A stretch of DNA of 64,000 nt from Archegozetes longisetosus (GCA_018873245.2 JAEMBT020000002.1:1432001-1496000); one strand, 5' to 3'. Positions 21,198-35,229 are shown, counted from the stretch's first letter. Made by a program: numbers and translations. Notes: generated by a model not told the origin, from the sequence alone.

Positions 21198-22925
21198 CTA
21201 GTTAGCAAATATTCTATTTGAACGAATGTAGAAATAGTATAATTCCAGTACAATAGAGGTTATGCGCGAGTTATACCAGACACGCGAAACAAAATCCAAT
21301 ATTTTGTTCAGACAATAATAAGTAAACAGTTCCATTAGAAATACAAATATATTAAATGAGGTGCAAATCATAAAGAAGGCAAAGACTCCTTTCATCTGAG
21401 TCATAGTCAAAGGTCCGAACTCATAGGGGTTTGTGTCAACTTCAGCATTAATATCAGGTCCATATCCCTTTGGTTTGAGTGATCTCTGAACTTCATGTTC
21501 ATAAATACCACTTTCATCCAAACGAATCATACTTAAGATGAAAGAAAATCTTTTAAATAGTAAACACAAGTTAAAAATTAAACTTACATGTAATTAAAGC
21601 GTTGCTTCAGTTCCTTGTTAGCACGTGGCAGAAAAACTATAAAATAAGGCTTAGCTCCAGCACCAGATTTTGATAAGTGATAATCGATTTTTTCGACAAC
21701 TTTGAGTCTGTACTCGATATTTCCCATGATTTTGAAGTAATGAAATAAAAACTATCGAGAACTATAACAGCATCTTCTTCTATAAAACTTTTAACTATTT
21801 TATCAAAAACTCTATCGTCGAAGACAGCATTAAAAGGATCGAAAAAAACTGCTCTTTTCTTGAATTCTAAAGCCATTTCTGATGATTCATGAGCAATGAA
21901 TTCAGACATTTCTAGATAATCCGGTGCATAGATTTTTGACTTCTTCCAATTGGGTTTAGTGTACAAGTCATTCCATGAATCAATTCTATCTGTTGGTTGT
22001 TTACGAATCAATAGATCGTATAAAGTACCAGAATAGATAGACAATAAGATGACACCCATTAAAAGCCAAATTGCTACAAAAATTCTCAGATAATTACTGT
22101 TTGTTCTACGCCTGAATAAGTCTGAAATTAAAGCAGAAGTTAACGCGAAGAGCGTTGAGAAGAATGTCGAAAGTTTGCGACTCTTAATAGAGAATAAGAT
22201 TGCACTCAAAATCAGAGTTATTATGATTGAATAGTAGATATTGTTGGCAAAACAGTTGACGAAACTCAGAAGAGGCCATTCGTCTGGTTTGACAAAATAA
22301 GGCATTTATTTAGGATTTATCAATTTCTCAAGTTTATGTTCAGAAAAGGAAACTAAAAGGAATAGCAAAGAAACTATACGTTACTTTACTAACATTTAAC
22401 TGTTTTGCTAATTATGACTGATCTCTCAAAAAATCCGATAAAACGCGAAATCTTTAATCCATATTGTGCCCTCAAATTGTCAAAACTAGTAACGGGACAG
22501 AAAGGATACAGAAGTATATGCGGACCTTCAATACTCAGATTTCTCGACATCATATCAGCAAAATATTGATCTCCATCTCTCATGTGGGGATATATTCTGA
22601 CGCTATTTGTTAATTTAGTTAAAATTTAATAGATAGTTAATATGTAGATAGGCAATAGTATGAAAAAATTTTAGAAAATTTGATATAAGTTTTACTTAGC
22701 ATTCATATGTATCGCAAATAACTTTAGCATTACTATAAGAGGTCCACACCATTGATAGTAGAGTATTGAAGAATTACTCTCATTTCTAATCTCATCTGTA
22801 TATGTAATAATCGGCGGCCACATAATTGGTTGAACTTCTATTAGTTCACTTGAATTGTTGCCCCAAAAGACTGTATCGTTGATTGTATTCAAGTTGACAC
22901 AACTATTATTATTGTAGTAATTCAT
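21198..22925 (-). pseudogene. Ionotropic-receptor-like channel, second copy, one-base frameshift
   Basis: Same exon plan as the copy at 15237-16822: exons 22696-22925 (230 nt) and 22394-22602 (209 nt), both identical in length to the paralogue, then 21588-22283 and 21198-21549. Exon 3 is one nucleotide short: after VIVLDS the frame shifts at a run of five T (plus-strand A run 21747-21751). It resumes in another frame as FHYFKIMGNIEYRL... to RANKELKQRFNYM before the splice site. M1, pore, M3 (SIYSGTLYDLLIRK) and M4 (GVFAFFMICTSFNIFVFLME) are all preserved. The single homopolymer deletion could be real inactivation or an assembly error. Tandem paralogue; role as for the first copy. C terminus longer than in the paralogue. 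Confidence 0.75.
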
Positions 22926-25115
22926 GATTTTAAAGATTTCTAATTTCTTAGTAAATCCCTAAATTAAGTATTCCCTTAAGAATCTTAAGTCACTTTAAAA
23001 TTTGTATGAGTTCTACACAGACTCACACTGAATACTGTTCTTTAGAATTGCTATCTGAATAGAATCTCATCTAAAGTTCAATATTGGTACTATCCGCGAG
23101 CTCGTAAGACTATTTCAGTCCCATTCCAATTATTGATTTATGAAAAAAATATTATTCTGTGTCATATAGTTGACTAATGATCCGACTTTTCGTACCATCC
23201 TATTCGAACTTCAAGTTTTCAGTCATAAAAATTGCAAATGTTTTTAGTGTTAGGCACAAAATTCATTTTGATACTACTCATTCTGAATTTGATTCGAACT
23301 ACGACTACTTCTATTTGACAGTATTCTTATCGGCCGAGCTTTAAGCAAAATAAACTTACAAATAATCAATATTTATTACAAATGCTACGCAATGTCTTTT
23401 ATATCAAGTGAGAATTATTTGTGAAATCTAATAAAACAGTTTTAAAAACTAAATTAGTCTGCAACTTAAAAAATTTAGACCAAACGGGTGAGCCCATAAT
23501 TTCCTCTACTATTCTGTGCATAGGTTCATTGTACAAATATTGTCAAGTCATTTTATTAGTTATAGAAAATATTATGCGTTACATAACCACACATATTCGA
23601 TAGAATAGTACTTTAATAGTTTATTAGATAATGAGCTTAAAAATTTAACAGATAAGAATCAGAATCTACAAATATATAGCCAGCAGTTGATGCATACTTT
23701 TGTAATTTTGAGTAACCAAATACAAGAATGATTAAAATATTCTGTTTCACTTCTCTATTATAAGTAATTTCTGGTATGCAATACCTCAAACTCAATGCAA
23801 AGAATTTTACATTTGAGTAAAGAAATAATTTTTTCATAAAATGTTTGAAGTCTTGACTAACACGTGAATCGGGAAAGTATTCATGGTAAGGAGATAAAGG
23901 TTTTTAAGGCACAATAACTTCTTGTGTAGTCATGTACCATTACAGCGAGTTGACACCTGTTATGCTATACAATGGCCAAAGTGACCACTAACGAGCACAC
24001 TATTACTTTAAAAGTCACTAATATCGGGGATTTCAGTTCCGAGGTTAATCTCGGCTTATCGAGTGATGCGGTCAGAAAGCTAAATATGATCACCCAAGTC
24101 ATAGTTCGGTGTACTATCACTAAAGTTTAACTTCTCTTATAGTGATCGTTAAGATCTGTCTAATATTTCTCTGTTCTTATGAATTATTGGTTGGTAAGAG
24201 GATTTTACGACTTACCGAAATAAATTTTATTCAAGCATTAAATCAATTTAGTTTCTCATTTTCCTATCAGTTTTTAAAGACTGACTTTCTCAAGATATAA
24301 TTCCAGAATCAATAATAAGATCACTGAAAACTTAGTTAAAGTAACGGTTTTGGTGGATCGTAAGGTTTTTCAGATTTAAAAAACTGTTTGAAGCTTATAT
24401 AATAATATGCCAAATTTTCAACATATCATCCAGTGGCAAAAATAAAAGCTAATTAACTTTTAATTTAGCAGTTATTCTCATTATAATCAATGTATTGTAC
24501 CTCAAGCTTTGAGTGCAAGCGTCACAAAGCAGTATTACAAATATTACAACTTGTTAGTATTAGGTTTATGAGAATAGATTTTGGTTTACATGCATATTAT
24601 GTTTAAAAAATCAAATAAAATTTGTTATGTCACTTCAGCTAAATTAAATCAAATGTTAGTAGACCATATTTAAAGTTTAATTATTCTAATCAGTAATTTA
24701 AATAAAAATTAATTAGAATAACAAGTTTTTTAACTTAGGTTAAGAGAGACTTTGAGAGCGTTTTCCTCAATTGAATGCTTCGGCTCACACACCACTTCTT
24801 GGGAGAACTTCACATACCAAGTCAAGTTATGATCATATTGTTTGCGCTATAACCGAGTGATAGATTCAGATAAATATTCTAAATAATAAAAGTATTGAGA
24901 AGCTTTATTACAGTTTGTAGTTAATTTACCATCCTATATATTCTTTTCTATTGTATAGTCGTATAGAAAAAATCTTTTTTCAGTAGTTTTATCACATAAA
25001 TCTAGGAGAGAATTCAGCATAAGGTAAATTAGTTTAGGTATTTATTTGATTGTATGCATATATTTAAATACACTTCATTAGTTATTGCAAATATATTTTC
25101 ATTATGAATAAACTT
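22926..25115. other. Spacer, no convincing gene
   Basis: About 2.2 kb, AT-rich. A 53-codon frame at 23971-24132 (MAKVTTNEHTITL...) resembles a second locus near 32390-32470 and may be a dispersed repeat. Other short frames look random. Confidence 0.4.
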
Positions 25116-28100
25116 TTAACGTTTTAATTGAAGTTCTTTTGTGGTCTTATACACATATTGATATAGACTTGAGCAAATAATGTAGATACAATTTAATTTA
25201 GTGAATAAGGGGAACATTGAACATTTTGTAGTAATGTCGATTGGAGACAATAATAGCTGAAAATAACTCTCTGATAAAAATGTGAATCTCATTTTAGAAA
25301 ATTCTACAGTAAACTCAATATATCCACTTTTAATCATCTCGTTTGAAATCATTTGCCAAACGATTAATGCACTGTTTTGAGTGAAGTAAATAAAATGTTT
25401 AACAACAACATCAATAAATATGAAATCATGGTTCAATTCATAATTCGATATCTTCTTTTGTTTTTCTGCATTACTGACAGTTTTTCTACTTTTCTGTTCT
25501 GGAAGTTTTGAAATTCCACTTTTAAGACTCGCCTTTGCATCTTCCGAAGCTGTATCGGAACATCTACATGAGGAGTGTTTTATCCTCAGTTTCATCACTT
25601 TATTATAAGTTCTGCGGTTTACGAAAGGTTGTAAGTTCACATAGGAGTTATGTATTAATTCAAATAAAGAGAACTGTTCACAAGCCGCCTTCAAACTGTC
25701 GGTATCCTGAATCAGCTGTAATTAAAGTAGCTTTCTTAGAACATCTTTCACTGCAACTTTTGACAGTTTACTCAGACGCTAAGGCAGCCTGCCTTTAATG
25801 CAGTGTACTAGTGCATCCTAACACAGTACTAATACACTGCACAGTAATAATTGACGGATTTTTTACTATATTGTAAGCGGACTTCCTCCTTTAGTGTGAT
25901 CGTAAATCGTCAAAAGTTGCAAAACAGTAGTTATCATAGTTGAGGCGCATGTCTTGATTATTTGAACTGAAATTTTAAATATTTGACATACCCTCACATA
26001 ATATCCATGAAATTCTGTGAAGTTATCCCTGCAAATCTTTTCGTTGAACTTGCAGAAACCATTTTCTCTCATTTTATTCGATAGAATTTCAAATTTCTCT
26101 ATGGATTTATTCACAAATTTTTGCTTAAAATAATCGCTATTTCTATTGATCACATCGATCATAATAGACCACATCTCGCAGATTTCATCTGATTTCATTC
26201 TTTTGCTATTTGATGGCCATGTTAATTTTGATTGTTTATCGAAGTCTTTTTTCTCTAACGTTTCATCTCCATCATTATTATTGCAAGATTTTTTTTGATC
26301 TTTCAAAATCAAATCCGTATTAACTAGTCGCGAATCATCCATGTAGTCCTTAGAGATAATCTTATTTTTAATATCATTTCCCCTGTTCTCAATATTTATC
26401 GAATTTTCATTTTTCTTTTCATCTCGTTCGACGAATGAATTTCTTTCATCTCTGTTTTGGTCGCATTCAAGCTTGGGCGCAATACGAATCCTCGATAAGT
26501 TTACAATGATTTGACTACGGCTTGTTATCAAAGCGTATTCTTTGAAATCAGAGTCATAAATCTGTTTCCGTGATTAATTAAAAGTTAGACAAGTTCAGAA
26601 ATTGAAGTCTTTATCAATAGAAAGCTATTTCTTTTTTTGAGTGCTGTAATAAGAAGGCACAAAGTCCTTATTCATTAAATTTGCAATTATTCGTTCAATG
26701 TGAGAACGAGATACCTTTCTATTGCAGACAGCCTTTTAATCGGAAAGTTGCGTAAAAACTTTAAATATATATTAGGTCGAACCAAAAGTCTTTGCCAACT
26801 TTATTTTTCAAATATTTCAAAAACAGTAAAAGATACTAGAGGTTGGTTTTTATCATCAGATGAATATGTTATCCACCTATAATTAAGATCGTTTATCAGG
26901 GGTCAGGCAACAAGATAATATCAAAAAATTCTTGATTCTTGTTAATCACCCCGAATTGTAGCATATGAGTTTCCTTCAAAAGTCCTTTAAAAAAGTGCTT
27001 TTTTTACTTTAGACTTTTATGCAAGCTATTGCATCCAAGATTGATTTGCGATTTTACTTGGCGTATCCCCCGATAACATATAATGCCCTTGTTTTTCACT
27101 TCTAATCTTGCCATGTTACACTTTCAGGAAGTTTTGTCAAAAAACATTTCCCAATATTAAAATCAGAATAAAAATGATAACTATGTGAAACTTCAATATT
27201 ACGTAGTAAATGCATAAGTGAATATTATTCAATAAGAATCTTGAGAAACATCCTTATAAACAAGGAATGAAAAGGGTTGGCAGGAACTTTTTGTTCGATC
27301 TAATAACTTGATTTCATATCACTTTAATTAATCAACTGCACAGACAAAACATGCTATTCAGATAAAGTTAATATATGATTCGTACACATTCAATGCATAT
27401 TCTTATCAGTCATAAAACATTTGCAGTCATGGAAAAATCTAAAGTACCTACTAAATTTGATCTAGTTCCTTATTCTTTAGTTCGATTTTGATTTCAGAAA
27501 TATGGTTTGTGAGTAATCATGGAAGGAATAATTTTTAAAAATTTCAAAAATTCATGCTGGTAAATTTTTTATAACACATATTTTATAACTTGAAAACTAT
27601 AAGGTAAACTTCAGATTTTTCAGTTCCATTTTGTAAAGCTTGGAAAACGAGTCGATACGTGTTTCAGGAAATTTTTGAAAAATTATTAATTTGACATGGT
27701 AGTCTGTTAAACATTAATTTAATCAATACAATGGAGTTAAAGTTTAGGAAATTTATAAAGTTTAGAGCTTATGGAAAAAGTAACGTAGAAATCAAACGGC
27801 GATTAAGTAGAAACTGTATTGATTACACTAATGTTTAACAAACTACCACGATCAAGTGAGTGATTTTTCGAAGATTTCCTGAAACACGTATAGACTCATT
27901 TTCCAAGCTTTACAAAATGGAACTGAAAAATCTGAAATAAACCTTGTAGTTTTCAAGTTATAAAATATGTGTTATAAAAAATTTACCAGCATGAATTTTT
28001 GAAATTTTTTTAAAATTATTCCTTCCATGATTACTCACAAACTATATTTCTGAAATCAAAATCGAACTAAAGAATAAGGAACTAGATCAAATTCAGTAGG

Positions 28101-28565
28101 TACTTTAGATTTTTTCATGACTGTATGTCATAATTAAGTCGGGTATGGCTTCTAGTCAAAAAATTTTGTTATACAAAACATATAACAGGATCCCAAATAA
28201 TGATTTGCTAGGGGCCCACAGCAAGAACTATAGGAGATAGAGCAGAATTGATTTCATATTTGGATTCCACTTTAAAAATATATATTAAAATACTTTTTCA
28301 AAAATTTGATTTTGGATAAAACGCCAAAAGTAATCAAGATCTTTATAATCAGTTATCATTGCCAAACTCTTGGACTTATGTGCATTAATAGAAGTAAAAT
28401 TAAAATTACCTCAAATGAATGCGTCTCATATGAAATGTTCTCATCCACAATAGTTTTTATTTCTTTAAGTATAGTGTCAAATTTTATATCATTTGTTTCA
28501 TTATTGATTAAAATCTTATAATTATTACCGTCAAAACTAATTAAGTATTTGAATTGAGTTGACAT
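25116..28565 (-). CDS. N-terminal-module protein with two trihelix/MADF-like domains (441 aa)
   Basis: Exons in transcript order: 28410-28565 (52 codons), 25992-26561 (190 codons), 25116-25715 (199 codons and stop); all junctions are phase 0. Exon 1 plus IYDSDFKEYALI...NLSRIRI form the same N-terminal module as in the zinc-finger array. A helical DNA-binding-like domain follows at about residues 180-290 (EMWSIMIDVINRNSDYF, FEILSNKMRENGF, then FSLFELIHNSYVNLQPF). A second, more divergent copy spans about 335-441 (VWQMISNEMIKSGY, MFPLFTKL). Copies at 49140-50686 and 52819-54257 have only one. Intron 1 (1.85 kb) contains a Tc1-type element; intron 2 is 276 nt. Probable nuclear DNA-binding protein; target and function unknown. 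The exon 3 assignment rests on alignment with the two other copies. Confidence 0.7.
27424..28123. mobile_element. Tc1-type element with 300-bp inverted repeats, inside intron 1
   Basis: CAGTCATGGAAAAATCTAAA at the left is mirrored at the right end (...TTTTTTCATGACTG, then TA). The inverted similarity continues for about 307 bp on each side (27424-27730 and 27814-28123). The 83-bp centre begins with ATG at 27731 and reads ELKFRKFIKFRAYGKSN then EIKRRLS, a Tc1-transposase-like first helix, so an autonomous element lost almost all of its gene. The left TA is now TG. It lies in intron 1 of the 25116-28565 gene. Confidence 0.75.
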
Positions 28566-30185
28566 TTGAACAAAAGATTGATTGCATGAGTTATTATTAA
28601 AATGAAAATTATTTATGATTATAACTGTTGCTTGCGTTTGTTTATCTATTATTTTGATAAACTCCATAACAATTTGAATCGCCAAACAGTGGAATATGAT
28701 TTGCGATAAGAATAGTATATTTATTTTTACGAGTTAATACAAATATATTTTTCATAATTATTTGCGAAAGTATTGTAGGAGACAGACCATTACCAAAACT
28801 TGAAGATAAAATAGCAATCGACTGCTAAAAGGTAGTTTTAGACTTCGAATCTCTATTAGGTGAAGTTTCGGTCTGGGAGTTGCCTGTTTTTTCAACAGCT
28901 GCTACTTACAATCCAAATAAGGTTAAACAAGAATTAGCTCCGTAAATTTTTATCTTAAATATTGGTTCTTTAGGTTAATTTGAATGAGTTGTTTATTTAA
29001 GCATTAAATTTTAGTTTGAAATTTTGATTAAATTGCTTGATATAGTTTAAAGTTTAAATTTTTTGGTCACAATTTCAAATTCAATTTGTTTGTGGATAAG
29101 CTGTAATTGTCAATATTAAGAAATTACAGCAAATAAAATGATTACTGTAAAATATTCGTTATCTCAGGGTATTAGCCAAGCTTTTCTAAAAGTGTTTTAT
29201 GAAGTGCGCGAAAAAAACGTTGATACTTATGACGTCAAACTATTGTCTGCTATTTGTTTATAAAGTTTTGCAAACGTTTACTATTTAATAATAATTATTC
29301 CTATTAGCTCATCAAAGCATGACAATCGTAAGAAAAGAAAAACTTTAAGCTAAGTAATCAAAATAAATTCATTTAATTGTGATCGACTATAATTATGATA
29401 AATTAAAGTATTTGAGTAGTAGTTAATTTGCGTTATTATCTCGCAGTTCGTTCGCAATAAGTGACAGACTTTTAAACTAGCTTTACGAGAGAAAAGCAAG
29501 ACTAAAAATTGTTGTTAATGAACAATTGTCAAATTTTAAGTTTATTATTAAATACATAATTAAATAAAATGAATGATTGAAGAAATGATTCGTTTATTTT
29601 AGTTTTTTCATATTTTTCATTTCATTCTTTAAAATGTTACTTTTGGCATCAAAACAAGCTTGTTTCTCTAAAGGTTGCTAAAATCATATCGATTTTTAGA
29701 TATTTTTAAAATTCAATCATAAAAATGATAGGGTCATGGTTGATAATAACATGATTTTTTTATTTATCGACGTCTTCGATGAATGACTCTTAAAAAATCG
29801 AACTATTTTTACTAGATTTAGTAAAAAAGACAGTGAACGGACTCACTCTTAAGGACGAAATGTGTCTTTAATTGAAACAAGATCATACTTAATTTAGTCT
29901 AATATCTACTATTGTTGTTTTCAATCGGATAAAAACTTACTAAAATAGAACAAACATTGCCCAAATGAAAATAAGTTCAAATTTGAGTAACTTTAAACAA
30001 AAATGACATTTTTGTCAATTTTATACTGCTTACTTTTAAGAGTGATTGTTAAATAAAACAAATTCTAATGATGTCTCGCTTTATACGATTTCGTTTGAAT
30101 CCACATTTTTTACAAGCATTTTAATGTACTTATTTTTGACTAATTTAGTCTGAATTTCTTTACAAGTATTTGACTTAGATTTGAA
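28566..30185. other. Upstream region of the module/trihelix gene
   Basis: No gene seen on either strand; AT-rich. Confidence 0.45.
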
Positions 30186-30997
30186 TAGAGGTCGAACATG
30201 AAACCCTAAACCCGTCGGGAACCCGTCAAGAACCCAAACCCGTACGGGTTTGGGTCGGGTTGGGTCAGCAAAAATATTTTACGGGTTGGGTCGGGTTTGA
30301 AAAATTTGTCTCGAAAACCCGTACATAAACAAAATTATTTTGTTTGAAAATAATTAAATGCTAATTATTAAGATAAATTTATTGGAATCAACTGCACAAA
30401 GTATTAATATCTAAAATACACAAAATCCTGATAAAAGTATTACTACTGATGTTAAAGTTGACTTTTCAGTCTCTAAGACTATTAATATTGCAGAGAAAAC
30501 AGTCTCAATCAATAGAAGTTATGACGAAGTACGGAATTATTTGGATTTAACACATAGTTTTATACTAAACACTCCACTAATGCAATTTTGGGCACAAAAT
30601 AAATTCAAATATCCGCGTCTTTTCATAATTTTAATGCGTTTACTATCAATTTCTGCTACAAATTTATCTAGTGAGAGAAACCTTAGCTACGTTTGTATTG
30701 CATTGACTAATAAAAGATTATCTCTTGATCCAAGTAATGTGGGTAAATTACTATTTACAAGATCAAACTTTGATTTCTATAAAAAAAAAAAATAACTGAC
30801 AGAATACAATAATTTTATAGTAATGAACGCCCTTTAATAAAATATTGAATTATGAATATTTGTTATTTTTACGGGTTGTACGGGTTTTTTACGGGTAACC
30901 CGTTTATAAAATCTTACGGGTACGGGTCGGGTTGGGTTAGCGAAGAAAAATTACGGGTTGGGTTGGGTTTGAAAATTTAGCTTATGTTCGAGCTCTA
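30186..30997 (+). mobile_element. hAT transposon remnant (812 bp) with 8-bp target duplication
   Basis: Ends TAGAGGTCGAACATG...TTATGTTCGAGCTCTA are inverted and flanked by exact 8-bp repeats GATTTGAA (30178-30185 and 30998-31005). Subterminal regions carry many acgggt/cgggttgggt words in both ends, typical of transposase-binding arrays. The inside keeps only the C-terminal dimerisation part of a hAT transposase. Confidence 0.9.
30412..30795 (+). pseudogene. hAT transposase C-terminal dimerisation domain
   Basis: The open stretch reads LMQFWAQNKFKYPRLFIILM, LSISATNLSSERNLSYV and LSLDPSNVGKLLFTRSNFDF, which follow the hAT dimerisation pattern (W....YP.L......L.I.AT...SER.FS......R..L.P.N...L). 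Catalytic residues upstream are missing. It ends in a run of Lys codons and TAA. Confidence 0.85.
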
Positions 30998-31005
30998 GAT
31001 TTGAA

Positions 31006-34000
31006 TACGCATTAATGAGAAGTGATTCGTGATTAAGAAGTAATCTGTCTCAAGTTCGAGTTGAATCTAAGCTTGAGTTAAACTATAAAATAAGTGAAGA
31101 TATAATTAATTTTGATTATAATGAAAATAATAAAGTTTGACAACAAGCACATCAAACCAATCGTGATTCTGTTGACAATAATTTTGGAACGATGACCCAC
31201 GGTTATGGATTTGCGCGAGTATTTCAAATAGCATACTATTACTAAATAATTGCAAGCAGTTGGTACGATTTAATCAACAAGTCTATCGACTTGTGGTTAA
31301 TCCAAATTTGCATCAACTTATAGCAAACTTAAAAAATGGTGACCACGATCACGAACAAAGTCATCAATTTTTATCGAAAAAAAATGGTTGCAAATGGATT
31401 TGATTAATTTGATGCCCTACTTTGCAAATAATGTTTTATTAATGTTTGATTACTATTCATAAACATCAGAAATGTAATTAAAACCAAGATTATTAGTTAA
31501 TAAATTTTTTAAGCAAATAATTTTTATTTTTTGTTTTACTTGAACTCAAAGTTTGTGACAATTAATTCAAGTTCACTATTGTAGTTATACGTAAACCTTG
31601 CGCAGATTTTCGTCTACTCATAGGCTGTAAACTCATTAAAAAATTACAAAGATAGTAAATTAAAGTCGAATTTTGAAGCAATGCTTTGAACAATATATGA
31701 TCTGAGTTATTGCACCAGTGCTCTCAGAAAGCGAGAAGTTTCCTCGCTTTTCCTCGCAACACAATGAAAACAGAGGAATTTCTTGTTTTCTACAGATAAA
31801 TCATCGTTATTTCTCTCGCATATGATTAGAAAACTTTAAGAGTTCATTTCATTTTCTCTAACTGTGCATATCTTTATTATTAAATGAGTCGTAATTAGTG
31901 TTTTATATCGAGGCATTGAGAGGGAATACAAGTGAAAGGTGGCATTATATCTCAGAGCACTGTATTGCACGTTAAAACAACTGCAGTAATTGTGGCAAAG
32001 CGATCAGTCGTTAGAAGTGATCGCATCAGTTTAGTGACAGATCTAGTATTATTAGCAGTTTCTAACGTCTCAATTGTGAGACAGAATAATGACATCAAAC
32101 ATCAAAATAAAAACAGTATTCAAAGTGTCATTCAGATACGATGAATGTTGCCTTTGAAATTCATGGAGATTTGGGACAAAATTGAACCACTTATCGTATT
32201 GTTGTACCCAAAATCTTCTACAATAAAGATATTTATGAAATTTTAGAGAAAAAAGTTCAAAGCCTCCCTATTAGTACATAGAATCTGTCAATAGCAATCA
32301 GTCGATAGGCAGCAACTCATTGGGCGAGATTGTAATCGCTTAAACTCATTCCTTGGACGAGTCACCCGACTGCAGCGCTGGTCAATCGCGACCACAGATT
32401 GAGTTTTACGATCACTAATGATCGGCCAGATCTCCACCGAGGTCTATCTGTGGTTCGAGTGACCACGAAACACTGAACAATTAATGCCATTACATAGTGT
32501 TAGTCATAATAGCAATCAATTCAATACTAATCTATAAGACTAAGAAATGACGTCAAAAGTGCACTGTAAATAGAGTTCAAATTTTTTTCTTCTGAGGTGT
32601 AAACTCGTTTTCCTTAATGTTGAAGTTTTTAAACATTTCCTTATATTTAGTAAATTTTTTATACAAGGCTTTTGATTTACTTGCTGAATCTGCATATTTT
32701 TAATGAAATTCCTAAAAGTTTTGACTTTATTCTTAATAGACTTGAAGGTTTAATTACGTTTTTTGTTTAATTATTTCTTTAAATTGTTATTGGAGCCAAA
32801 AGAGGTTTGGCTAAATCTTAGATCTAGAATGTTGTCAGCAGCACTATTGTTGATCATATGAATCGACAGTTATTATTCTTATAAAGAAATGCTTCTTATA
32901 AAGATCATTAAGATCTTTTGGCGAAAGTCATTGCGTTAATAGACTTATCTTATTTTTCGAGCCACTATCCGTTCAAAATTCCTTGAAATTTTTTAAACAT
33001 TGTTTTTATTAATATTTTCAATGATTTGTATATTTTCTAGTGCAAAAGTCCTCTGACAAAATAACTTTTTACTTGGGATTACAATAATGAGATACAAAAG
33101 TTCCGTTATCGCCTTTGCTTACATCTAATCGAACCACAGAATTTATTTCTAATACCTAGTGCTGTAATGAGCGCATATTCGTCTGCCTTTAGAGCAAAAG
33201 TTTATATTTTAGCGAACAATATCAGGAGTGGTGGCAGAATGAATGAGACAAAAGGGAAGTACTATAGACAATGATCGTTCTAGAACTGAATGAGAAATTA
33301 TTAGTGAGTCGATTACTATTGTTAGGACTTATGCTATACTTTAACATATGAGCTTTATTATATTTTATTTTTAACTTAATAATATAGGTATAGTTATGGT
33401 TATCACTATTAGTCAATTTTGATAAGATATAATTCATAGCAATATCTAACTACCAATTACTATCATACACTATCATACCAATTACTAACTTGACGTATAT
33501 TTAATTTATTCAAGAGTCTTAAAAATTGTTAATGTCATAGTTAAAATATATTAATAACATGGTAGCGTAGCTGAGTAAAAATTTGAATAACGTTATTTTT
33601 TGATTAATTTGAGTAAGTTAATAAGACATTCAATAGATATTTAACAAAATTGAAAAAACCTAAATATAACGTTACAGCTTGTTAACTACCTGGCATATTA
33701 AGCATAGAATATGCTTTGCAATGCAAGCATGTCTAAAATTGTACTTGTTGTTATCTACATAGACTTGCAATAACTATTTATATTTTCCTATGTCTATTAT
33801 CGCCTATTCGAATTTGTTTATTTTGAAAAATTGAAGCGTAGCCTCATATGTCCTTTTCTCATATTAGAGAGTATGAAAAAGCAATGAACTAAAGAACAGC
33901 AGATTCTTCAAAACTTAAGATCTTGCGCTTTCTTCGATTTCTTGTTCATTAGATACTGGCACTTTCGAATGGTGTATGGACTAGAACTGTAAATAACTCA

Positions 34001-35192
34001 TTGATTAATCTCTTATTTAATAAGTAAACGTCTCATTTTTATTTAATTCAAGTCATTTTAGAAAATAAAGAACTTAATAGGTTTTCATTCAGTTAATAAA
34101 CTGAATAATCTGTAATTAAAGCTTCGTTGAATCTTTCAAAGTCTACAGAAAAGAAGTAGAGTCTTAAGCTAAATATATTTTAAGTTATTCAATCACTTAA
34201 CTAATCGAACGTTCGCCGATAAAGTCAATTGACATAAATTTGCTATTCAACAAAAATAAACTCTAAATTCATTTTATTGCAATATTGATTTTTAAACTTA
34301 ATATAATTTGTTTAATAAGTGATAAAGTGTTAAATGATAAGTGTTTAGTAAGATTTCTTATGAAATGAAAAATTGCTTGTTTCCAACAAAATCAATCTGA
34401 ACAGCAATAGATAAGATATGATGTCGTCAATATTAACTAAAACTTTTCAAAACTGTTATTCACTTGCATTCTGGGATTAGAGATCAAAATCCATTGCATT
34501 CTATTGTTTAGTGACTTTTCAAAGCTCTAAATATAACTGTTTGACTAATTACTTGCTTTGTAGATGAGCGTTTCAAGTTTTCCCTTAAGTTAATCCAATT
34601 TTAATCCGATTAAATGAGCTCTAAATTTGTTGCATACCTTTTATTATTTGGAAATCTCTATCTTGAGTGTCAAAAGTCTTAGCCTTGGAAACGTGTTCGG
34701 TTTGTTTTTGTGAAGCTGGTTATGAATAGGCTTAAGCTTAAAGCTGAATAGTTATTCTTTTAAAGGTGTTCAAACCTATTTGATTGCAAAACAAAAACTA
34801 TTTGATTGTTTTATTTAAATGCGGCATAAAGTCATTTGAGATGATCAATTCTTTTGGCATAGAAAGAGTTCAAAACTACAAGAAATGAGGTTAAAAATAA
34901 ATGCTCACATGTAATCCCACGTCAAATAGATCCTTGTCAAACAACCATTCATTTGCATACAAAGTGTATCACATTTCGAGGTTATGCTTAATTGTAAGAA
35001 AATTCGCATAGTGTTGTCATAAATTACTTAAAAAGTTTTATTTTTATAACAAAAAGATTAACTTTCCGTTAGTTAGTGGATTATTTAGGCATTATTTTGG
35101 AAGAGTTATGGATTTAGAGCATAAATGATCCTAAAATTGAAGGGCAAATATTTTTTTAGTGACTATACACTCACGCAATTAAGTCATGAACT
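31006..35192. other. Long intergenic region
   Basis: About 4.2 kb with no supported gene. A 30-45 codon open stretch at about 31270-31400 (FNQQVYRLVVNPNLHQLIAN) may be a degraded coding fragment. The region near 32385-32480 resembles 23965-24090. A 70-codon frame at 31932-32144 has no motif. Confidence 0.4.
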
Positions 35193-35229
35193 ATATATAA
35201 ATACAGGCCTTGCCTCTTATCCAGAAGTT

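Noticed and set aside
31932-32144. 70-codon plus-strand frame
   Set aside because: Composition unlike neighbouring genes and no homologous pattern recognised.
32385-32480. Possible tRNA T-arm-like ggttcgagtgacc
   Set aside because: No matching acceptor or anticodon stems can be drawn around it.
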